Below are positions 60,701-64,000 of a DNA stretch of 64,000 bases, piece by piece (the stretch's first letter is position 1; every line of letters starts with the position of its first letter). Position numbers and translations under genes: made by a program. The DNA is from Apostichopus japonicus (lineage: Eukaryota; Echinodermata; Holothuroidea; Aspidochirotida; Stichopodidae), in assembly GCF_037975245.1 (NCBI RefSeq), contig NC_092569.1:32695668-32759667 (forward strand). Direction: 5' to 3'. The notes beneath the pieces were generated by a model. That model was not told the origin of the DNA. It did not search any database and saw only the letters and a program-made list of their open reading frames with translations.

Positions 60701-63555
60701 ACTGGGAACAGATCTTTATCTCCACCAGATAATGCTACCCTTCTAGTGCCCAACCATCCCTCCTTTCACCCATTCCCCACCCCCCTCCCCCTTTCCATTC
60801 CCAATTCTCTTTATTCTGCATCTTTACAAACATATCATTGGACCTTTTATTTTACAAAACAAAAAATATCTCACAGAAAGGCAAACAGTCCTTGAAACAG
60901 AAATGAACCAAATATATCCACTGAATGGTGCACCTCCAAGTCTCGCTCAAAAACTCCTTGCCCCCCTGCACCACAGAAACCAACCCCCCCCCCCACACCC
61001 TCCCCACCACCTACAGACATCCAACTATTGTACTTACCATCACACTTGCCAATTTGGCTTTCACCCTTTCTAATCTCTCTGTTTTTTGTTGAGCCACTTC
61101 TTGATTGATGAGTTTTCTTGTTTCCATGACAGAGGCGAGACTCCGAGATGCATCCTCATTTATCTGGGCGGTTTGATCAGCCGCCTCTGCTAACAGGCCT
61201 CTGCTCAGGTAATTCAGCTGGGGATCTGTCACAAACCAAATAACAAACTGGTTTTGATCACGCTAAAATATAGTTATTATAAAATATGACACTACCGTCT
61301 GCATTCAGACCTAGTCACGGTAAAGAGTAGTTAGCCAAATCTGTTAAGAAGCTCTACTAAAGATGTAAAGAGGTAAGATTTTTGGGATGGCAGTGAAGTG
61401 AAAGGTCGGTGGGGGGGTGTCCAACGGAAAGTTGCACCGTATTTCAAAAGTAACCGTTATCAACAGAAAGTGAATTCCAAGAAGCAATTAAGATGCTTAG
61501 AGCATTAGCTGCAATAAAACTCCTGAAGCACAAACATCTCAGAGTTAGTACCATCCTACTCCTAGACCAACTCCACAACATATTTTTGTGGAAGAACTTA
61601 AACATCTGTTACAATAATTTTACAATTATTGGTGATACAGTGAGAAGAGATATCGAAGAGGATGACCAAGACTGACCAGTGAGAAAATTGCTTAGTCCAC
61701 TTCACAAATGGAAGATTAAACCTGCCTTTACCATTACACACAGATAGATTAAACCTGCCTGTACCATTACACACAGATACTCACACAGGTTAAATCTCTC
61801 ATCAACCTGAATACTTACACTTTGAGTCATAGATGAATATTTGGACAGGGTGGCTCTCCCCTCTCGAACAAAATGCAACCATGTGATCATAAGGATGGTA
61901 GGTGATGTCACATACGGGAAACTGGTACCCCAAGGTAGTATATGAGGCCACCTGATCACCTGAGAAAACATAAAAGCATGGCATTATCATTTAAAAGAAT
62001 AATGGACAAGTTTAAAAACTCTCTAAAAGAAAACATCACACAGCAGTACACCAAATTCCATTCTTTGTCTACCCCCAAGGTAGAAGTACATTGCGTTTCC
62101 ATAGGGTAACTACATGCCATGCATGGACTTCAACCAACATGTACTTTGTGAGTTATATGTTTCCAACTTTTTAGATATTGACCTCAAATGACAGCTAACC
62201 TCCACTTTATTTCCAAAAGGGTTCTTCTACTCCACTTTTTTTCCAAAAGGGTTCTTCTACTTATCAAGGCTGATCTTCACACCAGAGTACGAACTTCAAC
62301 CAAATTGTCCTTTGTGAGTTATTAATTTTTCCAGACTCTGACATCTGCTGGCCATGAACTTCGACCAATACGTATTTTCACTGTGAGTTATCGTGCTTAC
62401 AAATGGAATAAATCAATCCTTAAACTCTCCCCAAAATATAATCTTCTCAAACTCTCGATGCCTGTCTCACCTGTGTCCGTATTCCAGACGTATGCCTGTC
62501 CATCCTCGCTGCCGCAGAACACAAACGACCCGCAAGCACTCAGGGTACTTCTGAGGTGTTCACGAAAGTTTAAAGCACCAACGTATCTTTGCATGATGTT
62601 GAATCTACAGTAACGACAACATTGCAAGACAAATCGTATACTAGCCTAGAAGCATTGGAAATGGACTATTACAGTTTTCTTGGCAAGACACACCCACTTC
62701 CCAAGTCTAAGGGTAAAGAGTAATTATTTTTAATTAGTCTGGTTGTTTACAGATCTGTAAAGGCCTTGACAAAACCCCAGTTCATCACAAATAGGTACAC
62801 TTTGTGTACTACCTTAAACATGCAATTTGGAAAAGGTCATTTCTATTGTGAATCTTGCATTTAGGAAAAAAAGCCTCTTAAAAACTATAAATATAATGAT
62901 TTAATTTAGTATGGAATGAATAGATAATTGTGGCTTTCTGCTAATAATGATATATAACACAGTTAATTGGCATTCAACGGTACTGATGTCCAATATATAT
63001 GAAAAGCAAGAAAACACTCATCATTGAAAAAAACAATTGCATCCTCAGCAAATAGCTCCCCCCAAAACCAAAAAAAGGGGGAGGGAGGTTACTGTTTATA
63101 TTTTGGTAATTTGGTTGAAATTTCCCTTAATAATTTCAGTCTTTTCCAGAGCAATCTTGCTAAACCACACCTAATCAAGTTAATCAACACTTTACTACCA
63201 AATGCTAACACATCAAGAGCTGGTCCAGACTAAGGGTACAATTATGTTACCCTTTTTCATGTCTTAATTTTTCCTTCTGTTTATTATATTTCTTATTCCA
63301 TAGTCTCCTAGGTTCTAAGGTTTTAACCCCCTCCCTCCCCCCAATCTCCTTGTAATTCCTTTACATAACACAAGGCTGCTGGATTCAGTTTCAGTGTATT
63401 TCTTAAACAGACTCACAGTCTAAGATCCATCATCCGTATGTTATTATCCCTTCCATGGACCAGGAGTCGACGTCCACTCGGGTGTATCTGGAGAGAGTTG
63501 ATGGGAACATTCTCCAGCTCCTCTTGTTGCACTACTCTGGAGAGGGACCATTCCT
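51568..63555 (-). CDS. AHI1: AHI1 (Jouberin) orthologue, 3' twelve exons
   Basis: Exons in transcript order are 63417-63555, 62471-62604, 61819-61959, 61038-61225, 59851-59871, 57053-57175, 56333-56381, 54974-55014, 53564-53822, 52582-52700, 52338-52426 and 51568-51799. All have GT..AG borders and chaining phases, giving 510 residues to TGA at 51,568-51,570. The first three exons carry the last WD40 blades ([56 protein letters not shown]), closely like the C-terminal WD40 part of vertebrate Jouberin. Then come a helical linker, a Ser/Thr-rich region, an SH3 domain (about residues 305-362) and a Lys/Arg-rich tail. Jouberin works at the ciliary transition zone and basal body in ciliogenesis and signalling; the human gene is mutated in Joubert syndrome. 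The N-terminal half lies beyond 64,000. Similarity is judged from recall of the family. Confidence 0.9.
51800..52337 (-). other. AHI1 last intron
   Basis: No feature beyond a poly-G tract near 52,200. The ORF running through from 51,945 is only the open upstream extension of the last exon. Confidence 0.5.
52338..52426 (-). CDS. AHI1: AHI1 exon: tail segment [16 protein letters not shown]
   Basis: 89 nt, phase 0 to 2, acceptor ctgtaccag and donor gtaagt. Its split Thr codon is completed by the final exon. Confidence 0.7.
52582..52700 (-). CDS. AHI1: AHI1 exon: acidic-to-basic tail segment
   Basis: 119 nt, phase 1 to 0 ([15 protein letters not shown] ... [14 protein letters not shown]), acceptor ttttatag and donor gtaagt. 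Confidence 0.75.
52875..53066. repeat. 26-bp tandem repeat in AHI1 intron
   Basis: Five close copies of tcttcaatgtactatataat plus gtattg (52,875-53,007), then a separated sixth at about 53,040-53,066. Confidence 0.85.
53564..53822 (-). CDS. AHI1: AHI1 SH3-domain exon
   Basis: 259 nt, phase 0 to 1. After 26 linker residues the SH3 domain is complete: [13 protein letters not shown], the EDNDNWW tryptophan pair, and GYFPANYVE. These are the aromatic and proline residues of the usual PxxP-binding groove. The ALYDYTA-RSDEL wording is characteristic of Jouberin. Confidence 0.95.
53823..54973 (-). other. AHI1 intron upstream of the SH3 exon
   Basis: No gene or known repeat was recognised; C-run near 54,418 and A-run near 54,898. 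Confidence 0.5.
54974..55014 (-). CDS. AHI1: AHI1 short exon, [13 protein letters not shown]
   Basis: 41 nt, phase 1 to 0, acceptor gttgttag and donor gtgaga. It leads directly into the SH3 exon. Confidence 0.6.
55285..56078. repeat. 75-bp tandem array with 150-bp higher-order period, in AHI1 intron
   Basis: About 10.5 units around cagtggtgtaaagagcaagg and ccaatttcacaggacaattt. Two unit types alternate: one ends acatggggctc, the other ctttggggccc. Because 75 is a multiple of 3, long ORFs persist on both strands (247 codons on the minus strand), but they are products of the repeat length. Confidence 0.9.
56333..56381 (-). CDS. AHI1: AHI1 short exon, [16 protein letters not shown]
   Basis: 49 nt, phase 0 to 1, acceptor gtttag and donor gtgatt. 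Together with the 41-nt exon at 54,974 it repeats an SG/GTP-type motif rich in Ser, Gly and Arg. Confidence 0.6.
57053..57175 (-). CDS. AHI1: AHI1 exon: Ser/Thr-rich linker
   Basis: 41 codons, phase 0 at both ends ([14 protein letters not shown] ... FSSNTK), acceptor ttcaag and donor gtattg. It has no domain. It is supported by phase and by position between the helical exon and the AGTPGSSRF exon. Confidence 0.65.
57176..59850 (-). other. AHI1 intron between microexon and 57,053 exon
   Basis: A 2.7 kb intron holding a G-rich tract at about 57,921-57,946 and the 150-bp triplicate at 58,935. No further exon was recognised. Confidence 0.5.
58935..59388. repeat. 150-bp direct repeat, three copies, in AHI1 intron
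   Basis: Each unit holds ttcttttcctctattgtt, ctgtactgtttaacttgttt and cctcctccaccacc. The last motif occurs at about 59,041, 59,190 and 59,343. Confidence 0.85.
59851..59871 (-). CDS. AHI1: AHI1 candidate 21-nt microexon
   Basis: The acceptor attgtag is followed by seven codons (AMKKLNQ) and a gtagct donor, phase 0 at both ends. It would extend the helical linker without shifting frame, so the transcript is consistent with or without it. Confidence 0.4.
59872..61037 (-). other. AHI1 intron between helical exon and microexon
   Basis: 1.2 kb with C-rich tracts at 60,776-60,792 and 60,959-61,005. No exon or known repeat was found. Confidence 0.5.
61038..61225 (-). CDS. AHI1: AHI1 exon: helical linker
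   Basis: 188 nt, phase 1 to 0. It encodes a charged, Ala/Leu/Gln-rich stretch without prolines after the first residues ([14 protein letters not shown] ... [16 protein letters not shown]), likely helical or coiled coil, between propeller and SH3. Confidence 0.8.
61819..61959 (-). CDS. AHI1: AHI1 exon: last WD40 blade
   Basis: 141 nt, phase 1 at both ends. It contains [19 protein letters not shown] and FIYDSK, aligning with the final blade of the vertebrate propeller. Confidence 0.9.
62471..62604 (-). CDS. AHI1: AHI1 exon: WD40 blade with [12 protein letters not shown]
   Basis: 134 nt, phase 2 in and phase 1 out. [19 protein letters not shown] and the closing YVWN of a WD repeat are clear. 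The split Gly codon joins to GDQVASY in the next exon. Confidence 0.9.
62605..63416 (-). other. AHI1 intron between the first two WD40 exons
   Basis: 0.8 kb, nothing recognised apart from short purine- and pyrimidine-rich runs. Confidence 0.5.
63417..63555 (-). CDS. AHI1: AHI1 exon: WD40 blade
   Basis: 139 nt, entering in phase 1 and leaving in phase 2. It encodes EEWSLSRVV through RMMDLR and matches the vertebrate stretch that ends in IMDLR before the next blade. This is the most 5' exon seen in the window. Confidence 0.85.
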
Positions 63556-63624
63556 CTGAAGAAGAGAATAAATTCAAAGACAGGGATAGAAATATTACTC
63601 TACAATGCAGAAACTGGGCAGATG

Positions 63625-63730
63625 AATAATAATAATAATAAATGAGACTTATATAGCGCCAAATCAGTAGACAAAAGTCACTGCTCAAGGCACTTTACAA
63701 AGAATTTAGAAAGCAAATTAATTTACAAAA
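63625..63730. repeat. Dispersed-repeat-like segment with (AAT)n tail
   Basis: aataataataataataaatg is followed by cttatatagcgcc and, 40 bp on, ctcaaggcactttacaaa. This pair of motifs next to a simple repeat recurs as a dispersed element in many animal genomes; I recognise the pattern but cannot name the family. It lies in the intron upstream of the first AHI1 exon seen; the intron region 63,556-64,000 holds nothing else. Confidence 0.4.
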
Positions 63731-64000
63731 GAACAAGTGAAAAGATGGGTCTTTAAGTAGACTTTTGAATGTAGAAAGTTTAGAGCAAGTTCGAATGTGA
63801 TCTGGTCACTTGTTCCACAGATAATAGCCAGAGTATTCAAAGCTTCTGTAACCATAGGTGAACACCCTAAAACTCTTACCAATCGTATAAATGCAATTAA
63901 AATATAGTTCTCACTTCATCATGAGTGTGTTACAAGGAAAAACAAAGACACTTGAAGGTGAAGTCTGTGTATGCCTTCATAAATTATCGTGCAATGTACT

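Overview
The window is animal nuclear DNA: AT-rich, with short GT..AG exons separated by long introns. The best guess is an echinoderm, probably a sea cucumber. That rests on a tandem family of secreted fibrinogen-related lectins (sea cucumbers are a classic invertebrate source of such proteins), a deuterostome-like Jouberin gene, and the base composition. The species assignment is inference.

Left part (about 1-47,980, + strand): a tandem array of fibrinogen-related genes. The window opens in the last intron of gene 0, whose final exon is 219-550. Three whole copies follow: gene 1 (4,251-14,061), gene 2 (18,802-30,132) and gene 3 (35,070-44,778). All share one exon plan: an 81-nt signal-peptide exon, a 4.2-4.4 kb first intron, a 31-nt exon, two exons for the first two-thirds of a fibrinogen C domain, a TIL-type cysteine-rich exon, an exon joining an EGF repeat to the start of a second fibrinogen domain, and two more exons completing that second domain. 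Exon lengths (81, 31, 173, 265, 212, 312, 262 and 353 nt) and intron phases are identical in genes 1 and 3, giving 562-residue products. Gene 2 has three EGF exons, a broken extra EGF exon and an in-frame stop in its last exon. Between the genes lie duplicated 5' flanks, an orphan exon with its intron (1,655-2,268), a remnant of another 5' flank (47,771-47,974), a 65-bp minisatellite present behind genes 2 and 3, and a 759-bp fold-back transposon (45,771-46,529).

Middle (about 47,980-50,735): no recognisable gene; one tRNA-derived remnant on the minus strand.

Right part (51,568-63,555, minus strand): the last twelve exons of an AHI1 (Jouberin) orthologue, a ciliary transition-zone protein. 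They encode the final WD40 blades, a helical linker, an SH3 domain and a basic tail; the 5' end lies beyond 64,000. The phases of all twelve exons chain without a break for 510 residues plus stop. Its introns hold several minisatellites, and its last coding segment has been amplified into a tandem array of about 125-bp units just downstream.

The lectin genes probably encode extracellular recognition proteins of innate immunity. The array shows duplication, exon shuffling, gene conversion and decay together. AHI1 is an unrelated neighbour transcribed towards the array.
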